Shown: positions 1-11,390, counted from the first letter of the stretch. The stretch is 64,000 nucleotides of DNA from Fonticula-like sp. SCN 57-25 (GCA_001724245.1 MEDX01000005.1:1-64000), one strand, 5' to 3'. Made by a program: numbers and translations. The notes: generated from the letters alone by a model not told the origin.

Positions 1-1223
<1,223 letters not shown>

Positions 1224-1246
1224 GATGATACACTGCCCCTCGAGTA

Positions 1247-1262
1247 GTCACGTGATTTGATT
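1247..1262. promoter_or_regulatory. Palindromic E-box (GTCACGTGAT) between NSUN5 and LAMTOR5
   Basis: The site GTCACGTGAT lies inside the 53-bp spacer between two divergent start codons. GTCACGTGA is the known core for Cbf1/USF/MiT-type bHLH factors. The 15-mer GTCACGTGATTTGAT recurs exactly at 28661-28675 in another divergent promoter. Binding is inferred. Confidence 0.5.
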
Positions 1263-1276
1263 GTGGTGTTTCCAGG

Positions 1277-1698
1277 ATGGACAGCGGGCTGACGAGCGCG
1301 CTCGACGCGGTGTACGATGGGATGCCGCTGCTGAGCGCGTGCTGACGGCTGTGTGTAGTGTCGCGCAGAGCAATGCTTTGGGGCTTTTGTGTGTTGACGC
1401 CAACGGACTGACGCTGGGCGGTGCGTGAATCATGTTGACAATTGGCATGCTCATGGACTGTTGTTTGTAGCCCGCGGCACCGCGCCTTCCAACGCCGGCG
1501 GGTACGTCGCGGCCGTGCTGAGCCAGGCGCGCCAGCTCGATGCGAGCGCCGTCGTTGTTCTTGAGACGGATAACAAGTACGACCGCGCCCTTTTCCCTTT
1601 GCTCTAAATGCTGTGATGTCTGACGTGCCCCTCGCAGCACCATCCTGATGCGCGCCGAGGACGACATGTCGATGGCCATCTTCAAGAATCGCGAGTGA
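1277..1698 (+). CDS. LAMTOR5: LAMTOR5/HBXIP-like Ragulator subunit
   Basis: A small roadblock-fold protein of 83 residues (human LAMTOR5 is 91). The Ragulator complex anchors Rag GTPases on the lysosome or vacuole and links nutrients to TORC1. Exons are 1277-1309, 1369-1420, 1471-1576 and 1638-1698. Introns start GTGTAC, GTGCGT and GTACGA; the first removes an in-frame TGA. The joined product reads ...LGLLCVDANGLTLGARGT... and ...AVVVLETDN..., aligning along its whole length with the family (LCTDSQGLNLGCRGT, VCLESDN). Fungal counterparts (Ego subunits) are usually very divergent, so this easily recognised form suggests an early-branching lineage. Start is the first ATG, about 50 bp from the divergent NSUN5 start. 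Confidence 0.85.
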
Positions 1699-2071
1699 AT
1701 AAGCGAGAAAGGTACCAATTGAGTGTTTTGTGTTTTATTTCATTGTTTATAATGTTACTTTTCTCTTCTTTTGGCGGTTAATAAAGACTGCTTTTTGATG
1801 ATTGACTCTTTCATTGGAAACGGGAAATTGCAAAAAGAGGATGACAATAATGCAAAAACACGAAAAACATTACTCTGAAAACATAATAAGATCCCTATTA
1901 ACACACTTGTAACACTTTTATTGACGACATTTACTACATTGACGCAACACTCTGCGCAATGCCTGAATTGGAACAACCGATGCAACATGGGCATAAAAGC
2001 ACCAAAAAAGCACTGAAAAGCACCAAAAAGCACATAAAAAGCACCCAAAAGAGCCATTTTCACTTCATTCA
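1699..2071. other. Convergent intergenic spacer
   Basis: AT-rich 3' flanks of LAMTOR5 (+) and the channel gene (-). It holds several repeats of an AAAAAGCAC-like unit near 2003-2047 (aaaagcacyraaaa). I see no coding or RNA gene here. Confidence 0.5.
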
Positions 2072-3479
2072 TCACCACTCTGTCTGGATTTCCTCGTACG
2101 GAACATAGAGCGTCGGCGGCCTCGCCTTGATGATGATGTACGACAGCAGGTGCCCAAGCACCCACGCACCCACAAAAGCAACAAGACTGATCCAATCAAA
2201 CGTTGAGGCCACGTGGTAAGCGTAGCCGTTTGTCTGGTCGAGGTAGTTGAATAGGATGCGCGAGATGGTGTTTTGGAGGCCGACGACGGCGAGGAAGACA
2301 AAGCAGACGAGAATGTAGCGGTCAAGGAGCGTTTGGTACGGAATCTATGTGCGTGTGAGTGAAAATGCGCGGGAAATGAACACAAAATGAACAGAAAATA
2401 ATAGAAAATGAACAAAAGAAAGTCATTTGGATACAAACTCAATTGGATACAAACACAGATATGGATACAGATATCTTCAATACTCACGCATGCACATGCA
2501 CATACACACACAATAGCATACAATATCATATCATTTCTCAAACATAAATGTTCACAAACACAACAGAAAGCGCACGTTAGGGAGGTCCTGCTGGACGACA
2601 AACTTGAAAGCGACCGCCGTGAGCACCATTGTGAGCGTGACGCTGAGCCTGTCGCCCAGCTCGTCCGGCTCAAATACCATGCTCACCGCGCACAGCAGAC
2701 CAATCAGGAACAGCACAAGACTCACGTTCCACAAGTAGTACTCGCTGGCGCGCTCGATCTTGCACCGCACCGTCGCCCGCGGAAAGTGGTAGCCGGGCTT
2801 GTCGGGCACAGGGTCGATCACGATGTCGAGCGGCTTGGGGGGCATCCGCCACGCGGCGAGAAAGTTGGTCTCTGTGAGGCACTCTTTGCCGGCGTAGGGG
2901 ATGAAAACGACGTCCTTGGTGAGGTACAGGGACGAGATGCGGATGTTTAAAAAGTGGCGATCGAATGGGAACTTGCGCAGTTCGTACGGCTGATGGAGGT
3001 AAAAGTAAGAAAAAGTGACGAAAAGAGACCCAAAAACAACACAAAACCACAATAAAACATTCAAAATACACTAAATGTATCAGTGCGCACTTCGTAAAAC
3101 TCGCCGCGGTAGCGCGCAAAGTACCGCACGTAGCCCTGATCGTCCGTGTCAAAGTTGCAGCGGAGGCGCTCGACGATATCGGTCTCGTTGAGAAAATCGA
3201 TGTGGGGCGTCCAGCTCGGCTGCCATTCGGACAGCCACGCCTTGGAGTTGGCCAGATCGTCAGCCGTCAGCGAGGGATCCCGCCAGCGCATGTGGATCGA
3301 AAAGATGGCCGTAAACTTGCAGTCATTCACATTGACCTCGACCACGCGATACTTTACAACAGCAATCTACACATGTCAAGGTCAGCAACATCAAAAAACA
3401 AAAGAAAACATCAAAAAATAGTGCGTACCTCGACCTGGCGCGGATGATCCTTCTCGCTTTTCACCTTTTGAAGCTCCAT
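2072..3479 (-). CDS. Pentameric ligand-gated ion channel (Cys-loop superfamily) homologue
   Basis: Exons are 3479-3429, 3366-3070, 2989-2576 and 2344-2072 (344 residues). The extracellular beta-sandwich shows the W.D..L motif (MRWRDPSL), a loop-A-like W.P.IDF stretch and the FPFD signature (LRKFPFDRHFLNIRISS). Four membrane helices follow: M1 about residues 212-234, M2 DRLSVTLTMVLTAVAFKFVV, an M2-M3 loop ending in PYQTLLDRYILVCFVFL (M3), and M4 near the C-terminus. The order and spacing are those of the pLGIC family. The canonical disulfide Cys pair is not obvious, as in prokaryotic members, and the intracellular M3-M4 loop is short. The chosen ATG gives no signal peptide. An alternative first exon near 3616 (ATG, intron about 43 nt) would add some 30 residues containing CCC. 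The ligand is unknown. Such channels are rare outside animals and bacteria. Confidence 0.8.
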
Positions 3480-3800
3480 CGTCTCCTCGCTGCAGCAACA
3501 CCCCCGTACTGTCACTCGCTTGTTGACACTTCCGACGAAATCGGGCCTGACTCTGCCCTTGATTCAGGGGTGGATTTCGAAAATCAGGGGTACGGGCGCT
3601 CTGCGGCATCGCGGCAGAAAGTAAAAGGAACAAGAGAGAAAATAGGTAGAAAATATATAGAAAATACAGTCAAATGCAGGTAGGCAACCAATAAAGTGAA
3701 TGTAAAAAGAGGATATAACCCTTCAAAAGTGACTCTTGGCGGCTCATTATTTCTCAAAAGCATCAAGATATAACTAGTGTATTACTCTGCAAAGATACAA
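3480..3800. other. 5' flank of the channel gene / downstream of the phosphatase
   Basis: About 320 bp. The part nearest the channel gene stays open in its frame back to roughly 3576 without an ATG, so a short upstream exon may lie here. The remainder is AT-rich with no recognised gene. Confidence 0.4.
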
Positions 3801-4883
3801 TTAGAGGAGCGTCTGGACGTCGATGACGGTGAGCTCCTCGTTATCGAGCCTCTTGTGCGTGGTGACGCCGCTGCCGTTCTGCGTAATCTCAATGACACGC
3901 GCGCGCCTCTCCCAGCCCTCGCGGCCGTACGTGCCGTAGCCGACACCGCCGCCGTAGCACGCCCACATACCCGCCTGGCTCGGGTAGAGCCCGCAGTAGT
4001 CGTTGACGTGGTCGTGGCCCAAAAAGGACGCGACGGTGTGCTTGGTGGCGAGGAAGGCGGCAAAGAGGCCCGAGTTGATGTCGGCGTGGTAGACGCCCTC
4101 AAACATGTCGCCCGTGCGGCTGTTGTCGCCGGCGTACTCGTACTCGAGGAGCGGGATGTGGAAGAAGGTCATCGAGCGGCGGAGGCCGCCCTGGCGGATC
4201 TCGAGCTCGGCGGACTGCTCGAGGTACCAAGCAACCTGGCTGGGGCGGACCCAGTCGTAGCCGGAGACGCCGGTCTGCTGCGAGTAGGCGCCAGAGTCAA
4301 GGAAGAACAGGTTAAAGGCGGCGGAACTGCAAAAAAAGTGTCGTCAGTGATCAGGATTTCATGAAGACAGGGATGCGCACCCGTCCTCGGCGATGAGCTC
4401 GAGGATGTAGTTGCCGACGCCATCGACGTCGGCGGGGCCGGCGCTCGAGACAGCGTAGGGGAGGTTCGTGATGACCTGCATCATCTCGGTGTTGTCAAGG
4501 TTGCCCTCAGAGTCGTGGTTGCCAAAGACGGCGGCCCACGGGATGCCGCGCTCGACGCACGGGGCGCTAAACTCCTCGATGGCCCACTCAGCGTCCAGGG
4601 GGCCCGACACATTGTCGCCGGTGAAGACGGCGAGGTTGGGGCGCTCGGCGTCGAGGACGCGCGCGATAAAGTCGGTGGTGTTGTAGTCGCTGCACGGGCG
4701 CTGATCGGGGCTGATGTCGCTGCACTGCTTGAGGGTGCCAGAGGTGAAGTGGATGTCGGCAAACTGGGTGATCTTGAAGGTTCCATCAGCGTTCATGTTG
4801 AGCTTGACATTCTCGGCGGAGGTGACAGCCGCGAGGAGAGCGACAACCGCAATGACGGCGGCAACAGTAGCCGCGCGAGGCAT
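3801..4883 (-). CDS. Secreted calcineurin-like phosphoesterase (DCR2/PAP29-like)
   Basis: Two exons, 4883-4381 and 4326-3801, encode 342 residues. The start is the ATG directly before a signal peptide (residues 1-22, hydrophobic AVIAVVALLAAV, then TSA). Metallophosphatase motifs are in order: FADIHF (D-x-H), FTGDN, FGNHD, a later FFHIPLLEY, and GHDHVNDY. This is the architecture of the fungal Dcr2 / plant PAP28-29 group, whose substrates are poorly defined. Secretion or vacuolar delivery is inferred from the signal peptide. No membrane helix or GPI signal is evident at the C-terminus, which ends DVQTLL. Family is confident; substrate unknown. Confidence 0.82.
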
Positions 4884-5292
4884 GACGGGCGGGATCGTGT
4901 ACTCGCCGTGCACACAGTGCTTGGGGTAAAGTAACCAATCAGAGAGAAGGATCAGTGCATGCATCGCGCGGTTTCGACCAATCACAGCCGCGATACAGCG
5001 TGAATAGAGTGGTCTATGGCAAAAAATGATAGAACATTATTAGTCACTTTTAGGACACTTTCGAGCACTTTTTGGGCATATTTCCATAGCAATGCACTCA
5101 TGAGACACTAACTATTTCAAATGAACAGTTTCATATTGTCCAGCATGGGCTCATTCTCATATCTACTTTGGTACTCTATATTAATACTAGCACTCTATCA
5201 CTCGCGCTGCACTTAATGAACACGTCGAAAGCGACGCGCAAAAAAAGACAAGAAAACTATTTCGAAAACGGTGTTTCGATCTACCTCGTCAC
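4884..5292. other. Intergenic spacer
   Basis: Promoter side of the phosphatase and 3' side of the dioxygenase. AT-rich, with no recognised coding or RNA feature. Confidence 0.4.
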
Positions 5293-6656
5293 TCAGAGCG
5301 CGGCCTCGATCGGCTGCTCCTCTTCGCGGCGACCCGCCTGCCCGAGCTTCTTCCACACATCGAGGTGGTTAAAGTAGACCCCCCTGAGGTGGCGCGGCCC
5401 CGAGAAGCCGTAGCGCGCGTGCAGCATGCGAAAGTTGTCGTAGAGCACAAAGTCGCCCGACTCGAGCATGAACGCAAGGCGGTGACGCTAAAAGGTGTGT
5501 CAGCATTTCACGATTTCCCGCGCGATTTTTGCCTGATCGGCCAAAGATGTGCGTACCGGATCGCGGAGAATGTCCGAGTACTTGTTGTACGCGCGGTAAA
5601 ACTCTTCCATTTCGCTAAAGGGGAGGTTGTGCGGCGCGAGGGTAAAGTACGAGTGCCTGATCTGCGTGATGTCGTCGGGTCCGTTCGTGCCAAGCTGAAT
5701 GATTGGCCCGCGCCAGACGCTCTCAAACGCCTTTTGGCGCCTATGGAACGCCACCGGGACGGTCGTGAGCGTGCGCCACGCGGCGTAGTCCGTGTCGCGG
5801 AGGAAGAGCGCCGCCTGCCGCGAGTCGACGACAAAACTTTCGCCGCCGACATCGGCGCGGCGGATCGACTGCAGAAGCTGCATGCCGGGCGGGTCGGCGA
5901 TGAAAGGCTGATCAGTGTGCAGGTGGATCTCGGCGTTGGTGTAGCCGAGCTGGTCAGTGTTCTTGTTTGTCGTGTTGTCCGTGCGGAGGTCCTCAATGCG
6001 GCCAAAGTGGGTCTCGATCACGCTCGAGCCGCGCGGCAAAAAGTCATCACTGGAAAAATGTCAGCACAAGATCAATCAGCCAAGCCTGCGCACATGATCG
6101 CCTCGGTGTCGAGGCCGCGGTTGCGCACGACGACCGCACCGGTGCGGCGAAGGCGCTCCTCGCACGCGGAAAAGTAGCTCGGGTCAACCGTGCCGTCGGG
6201 CTTAAGGAAGGATGTATAGTCGATCTCGACCAGGCGCATGTCATTGGTCGGGCGCGCTGCGGCCTGCCAAGATGCCGATCAGCCACAAGGAACCCCAGCA
6301 CAAAAGAGCGCACCTTGCGGTCGGTGCCGTACGCGTGCTGCACGAGCCACGGGAGGCTAAAGACGGACGCGTGGGCGGGCGACTCTTGCCACTCGACGTG
6401 CAGGTTTGCGCCATCGAGGCGCGCAGAGGTGGGCTTGATCGTCATCGGGACCTCGGAGCTGTCCACGAGGCGCTCCAGCGTCTTGGGGTGGCGGCACCGC
6501 GGGATGCTGTCGCAGTTGTGGCGAAGCCAAAAGTAGTGGTAGTCATAAGTGTGCCTATGCGATGCCTTCGTTAGCCGCCGCGATCTCGCAGTCCCTGGCG
6601 TACCCATCGAGATTGAGGCGGAGATAATTGTCATCAAGCTGAACTTGGGAGGCCAT
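5293..6656 (-). CDS. Gamma-butyrobetaine / trimethyllysine dioxygenase-like (Fe(II)/2-oxoglutarate)
   Basis: Five exons (6656-6604, 6554-6314, 6263-6094, 6049-5557, 5487-5293) give 383 residues, close to the 387 of human BBOX1 and shorter than TMLH. The N-terminal GBBH-like domain is present (YHYFWLRHNCDSIPRCRHP, with metal-ligand-like C/H spacing). The TauD-fold catalytic domain follows, with the iron motif H-x-D in HLHTDQPF, the distal His in MLHARYGF, and a nearby Arg (RHLRGVYF) that would bind 2-oxoglutarate. Family members catalyse hydroxylations in carnitine synthesis; length favours the last step, gamma-butyrobetaine to carnitine, but TMLH activity cannot be excluded. No mitochondrial targeting peptide is evident, which also favours the cytosolic GBBH type. 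Confidence 0.8.
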
Positions 6657-7253
6657 CGCAGCCGAATACGAGCGGGTTACCGGGACCTGTAGGCCGCGAC
6701 GCGCCACTCGAAGGAGAAACATGCCGACGGTCGATACGGATCACGGTATGGTCCGCCGGGTCATGTAAATACTGGAAAAACATGCTCCGTCGGACCTTGT
6801 TTAGAATAGGGTTTTGGATTGGACCCCATGATCGGACCCCACACTCCCATATTACGCCATCATCAAACAAAATGCTGACTGCGCAAAGTGGCGATCCTGC
6901 CGCTGTCCTGCCGTCGGCGCAGGAGTTTGACATGTGAGATAGTCCATAATTACGATATGGCTGCACCGGCGACATATACGTCATTGGCGCTAACTGTAGC
7001 CATATTTGGACAAGTCTATGTGCGGAATACTATGCCATATACCATGCACTAAAGTGCAGCAGATTCCCATTGTGCAAACAGGCCGCATGCCAAATGATAT
7101 GACACAATGACATTGCTGCCTCCGTGAAATGTTAAAGTATCGTGCCCCGTGCTCAGCTTCTTCTCAGCATTCCCTCGCATTAGTTATATGAAAGCAACAA
7201 GGGTCATAGGAAATGAGTTATGAATATTGTATTTGACATTGCAAACTAGACGC
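6657..7253. other. Intergenic spacer, no gene seen
   Basis: About 600 bp upstream of the dioxygenase and downstream of uL15. Short ORFs here lack family signals or use non-ATG starts. A direct/inverted GGACC element (GGACCCCATGATCGGACCCC) lies near 6820-6840. Nothing else is recognised. Confidence 0.4.
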
Positions 7254-8199
7254 TTACGCAACAAGCTCGCAAACACCACCAACCTGCTTAATCTTCTCCT
7301 CAGCCTTGCGCGAGAAGAACTTGGCGCGGACAATAGCGGGCTGGTTGAGGGCAATACCCTTGCCGAGAACCTTGAAGAAACCCTGATAAACGAGGAAAAT
7401 GGCGTTAGGTTTTGCTACAGAAAAAAGATATCAGTAACGTACGGCGCGGACGCAGTCAATGACGGGGACCTTGCCGTCCTTGCGGGCAGCGTAGTTCGTG
7501 CGGGTCTGGTCCGAAACAAGAGTCCAGAGCTTGTCGACGTTCACGGTGGGGGTGAAGTACTTCTGGTTCGTCTTGTGGTAGTGGCGCATACCGACCTTAC
7601 CGAAGTAACCGGGGTGGTACTTGTCCATCATGATGCGGTGGTGGTGCTGACCACCAGCGTTACCGCGACCTCCGGGATGCTTGCGGTGCTTGCCTGGAAA
7701 CGAGAACGATTAGCGCAACGCTTTGATGGAATCGGCAATGACATACCAACACGGCCATGACCAACGCTGACCGAGCCGCGCGTCTTGCGGGACTTCTTGT
7801 GGCGGGTCGTCTATAATACGAATTCGCAGTTAGACATCTGTAACACAAGAGGCAATCGACACGAGGAATCAATCACATCAACATCTCGCTACACGACGAT
7901 CGACACACAAGTGCTATCCACATCCAACAAAGCAAGGAAACCCGCGGCACACAAAACGAGCGCGCGCAGTAACGAGGGCCTCCGAGCAAACACAAACGAG
8001 GATGCGATGCCCTCGCACAGATGGATTAGGCTGCATGGATGCGACCTGTGCATCCATCCGTGCATCGGCGGATCCGGCGTCTCCAGCACGCCAGATGCTC
8101 TCGCCACCGCATCCATCGCACATACAATAGTCATCCCAACCACCCGCTACCCACAGCCCACTCCAGAAGCCATTGCGCCTCGCAAACCGTGCGCACCAT
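7254..8199 (-). CDS. RPL28: 60S ribosomal protein uL15 (L27a/L28)
   Basis: Cytosolic large-subunit protein of 148 residues. Exon 1 (8199-8197) encodes only the initiator Met, followed by a 386-nt intron (GTGCGC...TTATAG). The other exons are 7810-7747, 7693-7443 and 7382-7254. The product has the invariant stretch [20 protein letters not shown] and [15 protein letters not shown], plus DKLWTLV and the C-terminal [18 protein letters not shown] long intron right after the ATG is common in fungal ribosomal protein genes and often affects expression. It is divergent from COX20 with a 138-bp shared region that contains two hairpins. Confidence 0.95.
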
Positions 8200-8278
8200 C
8201 TTCGCTGAGGACTCGGCGAGGACGGCAGAGAGAAAGAGGATGCTACTTGTGAGCGATGCGCACAGGATGAATCAGTGA

Positions 8279-8303
8279 GAGACGATTCCACAAGAATCGT
8301 CTC
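8279..8303. repeat. Perfect inverted repeat (hairpin 1) upstream of COX20
   Basis: GAGACGATTC - CACAA - GAATCGTCTC: 10-bp perfect arms with a 5-nt loop. With a 2-nt bulge the stem extends outward to CAGTGA...TCACTG (8273-8307). It sits 35 bp before the COX20 ATG and could act as DNA (dimeric factor site) or as a 5'UTR RNA hairpin. Confidence 0.75.
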
Positions 8304-8311
8304 ACTGTGGG

Positions 8312-8330
8312 CAGGGTTGTCACAACCCTG
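8312..8330. repeat. Perfect inverted repeat (hairpin 2) upstream of COX20
   Basis: CAGGGTTGT - C - ACAACCCTG: 9-bp perfect arms around one base, ending 7 bp before the COX20 ATG. It partly overlaps TGTGGGCAGGG, a string also found three times upstream of the ferredoxin gene. Confidence 0.75.
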
Positions 8331-8337
8331 TCAGATC

Positions 8338-8856
8338 ATGTCACAGGATGCTGCGCCGGGCGGCACGCCGGCCGAGCCGAGCGAGCGGCCCGCTCCTACC
8401 ATGACCATGGAGGAGCAGCGGGAGCGCATTATTGAGCGCAACAACCGCAACAAGTTCACCGTTGACAACATCAAGGCGGCTTTGCCCGAAGTAGATCCCA
8501 AGGATATCGCCCGCCTGGAGCGGATTCCGTGCGCCCGGGACTCGCTGCTGAGCGGCCTGGGCATGGGCACCCTTGTGGGCTCTGCGGCGTTCTTCATGAT
8601 GCGCCGGCCAATAATGGCCTCCTGCAATTGGGCTGTCCTGTCGTTCTGCGGCGTCTCGCTTGCCTCGTGGGAGTACTGCACGCGCAAGAAGGAGAACGAC
8701 TACCAGTTCATCCAAAAGGTGATGCACGCGTCCAAAGAGTACGAGCAGCTCCGTCGCGAGCAGGCGCGCAAGGAGGGCGACATGACCGCCGAGGCCGCGG
8801 GCGTCAAGCGAGTGCCCCCGCTCGAGCTCGAAGACGTCCCCGCCTCCAAAAAATAG
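8338..8856 (+). CDS. COX20: COX20/FAM36A-like cytochrome c oxidase assembly factor
   Basis: Intronless, 172 residues. Cox20 is a mitochondrial inner-membrane chaperone for Cox2 during complex IV assembly. The core domain shows the expected pair of closely spaced membrane helices (LLSGLGMGTLVGSAAFFMM and WAVLSFCGVSLASWEYC) preceded by IPCARDSLLSG and followed by the charged CTRKKENDYQF, as in fungal and animal members. The start ATG at 8338 is preferred over an upstream in-frame ATG at 8275 because the latter runs through the hairpin region. The C-terminal tail is charged and poorly conserved. Confidence 0.88.
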   Translation: MSQDAAPGGTPAEPSERPAPTMTMEEQRERIIERNNRNKFTVDNIKAALPEVDPKDIARLERIPCARDSLLSGLGMGTLVGSAAFFMMRRPIMASCNWAVLSFCGVSLASWEYCTRKKENDYQFIQKVMHASKEYEQLRREQARKEGDMTAEAAGVKRVPPLELEDVPASKK

Positions 8857-8982
8857 ATCCATACTTACCTGTCATCTACCTCCCTTTTTGCTTCAGTGTA
8901 TACAATGCCATGTGGGCGCGCAAGCCATTCCTGTAAAAGAGTTACAATATATTGTTGTAGAAATACACGCGATTGCGACCCG

Positions 8983-10948
8983 TCACGCTGGCTCGCTGCT
9001 CGCCGCCGACGCGGGCCCCCAAATACGGACCGTGTGGTCGTCGCTGGCCGACGCGCAGAGCGAAATGTCCTGCGTGCTCCAGGCGACGCAGTTGACCGTG
9101 CCCGTGTGGCCCTCCAGCGTGGACACGAGCGCCTCCTTTCGCCACTGCCAAATGTACACCTTGTTATCTGTTTTCCAGCGTGAGCGGTGCAAAATGAACC
9201 CATTATTGATTGCGCACCCTCGCTGCCGCTGCACACAAAGTTGCCCTCGGCGCCGCCAAAGCACGAGCGGATGACGAACCGCGGCTGCCTGTGCCCTCTC
9301 AGCGTCGACACAACCTTTTTCGCCTGAAGATCCCAGATGTGGATCGCGTTCGACGACACGCTCACGGCGGCGTAGCGCCCGTCAATCACCGACAGCGACG
9401 TGATGCTGCTGTCCTCGGGAAGCTCGACGTGCGAGGTGTCGCCGTCACGCCAGCTGACCAGGTTGAGGTTCCGACCAGAGCAGACAAAGATGAGCTCATG
9501 GGGGACGCGCAGCACAGCAAGGTCAATCACGCGCTCAAATTCGCGCTGCCAGACCAGCTCGCCGGTCGTTTTCTGTGAGGAAAATCAATACGGGAATGAC
9601 GTAAGCAAATTAAGGCGTACCCACACGCAGATCGACTTGTCCTGGCTACCGGTGGCAAACGTATTGTCATCAATCCACGCGCTAGAAACAACAACGTCCG
9701 TGTGCTTCTTTGTCGACCTCACAAGCGTTCCCTGAGCATTGGTGAGCCTAAACTCGTCCTCATCTTTAAACAACGCACGTTGGCCTCCCAGAGGCGGAAT
9801 GACGCGTCGTGGCAACACGTGACGAGCTTTTCGTCGTTCGGACTCCAAGTAACGTGCGAAATAGCGCTCTTGTGCCCCGCGAGAACGTGCAGCTTCTTGC
9901 CCGTCGCCATATCCCAGACGATGGACTGCTCGTCGCGCGACGCCGACGCGACCCTCGTGCCGTCGTGCGAAATGGCCACGTACCAGACTTCGTCCGTGTG
10001 GCCGCGCAGCACGTGCAGCGTCTTGGTGGGGAGCCGCCCGCTGCCGCACTCGTGGTCCTCGTACAGCGTCAGCTCGTCGGCCGATACGTGGTGGTACAGG
10101 CAGTCGCGGGCTTGCGAGTCCATCCACTGCTGAAGCAGATTTTCAAGGCGGCGCTCGGGGACAGCAAGCGAAAACAAAAACAGACCTGCAATGCAAAAAG
10201 AGACAATGCGTTAGAAAAAGAAGAGAAAAAGGTCAAGTTCGTGCCCTTGAGCTTGTCGAGGAGGCGCGCGCGGCTGTCGCCGCCTCGGCCTGACCAGTCG
10301 GCGAGCTTGCGCAGCTCGTCCGGCGTCTGCGTCATCATGTAGCTGGGGTGCAGCTGAGCAGGTGCACATCATCAAGAATCAAAAGAGGCGTACCTAGACA
10401 GCGTGTGGAGGTCTTCAGAGCACTTTTCGAGCGGCATCAGCGACGAGCGCAGCACGACGAGCGCCTCGGTGGCCTTGCCGTCCTCCAGCAGCTCAAGGTA
10501 CCGCTGCTGATCAATAAGAAACCATGCCGACTGAGGCCGCGTCAGCACGAGAATACGAGCAGAAAGGCGCCGGGAACGTACCTGGATGTCGGCGTTGGCG
10601 CGGATCTCGAGCTTGGGCAGCATCTCCTTGACCGACTCCCACGCGCCGTTGAGGACGGCAGCGCAAAAGTCGCGCGCCATCTGTGACTCGAGTTGAAAGC
10701 CAGACTCGCGCTCAAGGCTGCGGGCGGTGTCGCTGCGGGCCCTCGTCAGTCAAGTTGAAAGGAAAATAAGGCAAACTAGAGAATGGATCAAAATCAATGA
10801 AACCAACGCACCGGTAGCCCAGGGCCTCCAGCTCTTGCACCATCAGGCGCACGATCTCTTCCTCTCGAAGGTTGCCAAGCGTCCTCGTCGTGCCGTTGGT
10901 GCGGCTTTGGACCGATGATCCGGCCGCGGCATCGCTGCCATTGGCCAT
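8983..10948 (-). CDS. GID7/WDR26: GID/CTLH E3 ligase subunit Gid7 (WDR26-like)
   Basis: Eight exons: 10948-10812, 10732-10582, 10530-10394, 10342-10245, 10185-9779, 9731-9621, 9572-9218 and 9167-8983 (526 residues). Order of parts: LisH-like helix ([21 protein letters not shown]), CTLH ([32 protein letters not shown]), a linker CRA-type region (LLDKLKG), then WD repeats ([15 protein letters not shown] ... TVRIWGP). The whole chain aligns with WDR26. In yeast the GID complex degrades gluconeogenic enzymes; Gid7 mediates higher-order assembly. Intron 4 (10244-10186) begins GC rather than GT. Upstream sequence near 11095-11200 stays open in a frame that could splice on, but has no ATG, so an extra 5' exon is possible. 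Confidence 0.92.
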
Positions 10949-11390
10949 GTCTGTGTGGCGGGCGCGCTTCCGGCGGGGCGAGTTGTCCGGGTCAGACGAC
11001 AAGACGGCCGACGACAATGAGGCGCCAAGCGGACCGGCAAGTCGCACTACAGAGTCTTCCGAAAGGGACTCAGGCTGCGCGCGCGGATGAGTTCAGGCCA
11101 AGGCAATCATCGAGCGGGGTTAACGCACATCGTCAGCGGCTAGGTCGTCCTCGTCGTGGAGCCGGCTCCGCCTCAATGCCGACTGGCGACGCAGATCCAG
11201 TGTGCGTCGCGCGGCGCTGGTATCTCCCTTTCACGCAAAGGGAACACCGCCGCCGACTGGGATACGGAAGGAAGGCCGACTCGGCGTCGCAGCAGGAACG
11301 TCCCCTGTTGCTTACGCCGGTGATGAGTCAGTTTACGCCAGATTCTTGGGTGGATTCCTGGGTTGAATCCAGGGTAAGCGAAAGGGGAGG
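10949..11390. other. Divergent promoter region GID7/VPS54
   Basis: About 440 bp. The half nearest GID7 is open in its reading frame to about 11047, then an intron-like GTGCGT...GCGCAG and another open stretch follow, suggesting possible extra N-terminal sequence of GID7. No other gene is seen. Confidence 0.4.

Noticed and set aside
1310-1368. In-frame stop codon suggesting a LAMTOR5 pseudogene
   Set aside because: The stop lies in an intron with GTGTAC donor, CTGAC branch and GCGCAG acceptor; joining gives a full family match.
2408-2575. Repeated ACACACAC/CATGCA tract taken as a possible CRISPR or telomeric array
   Set aside because: It is intronic low-complexity sequence in the channel gene with no regular repeat-spacer structure.
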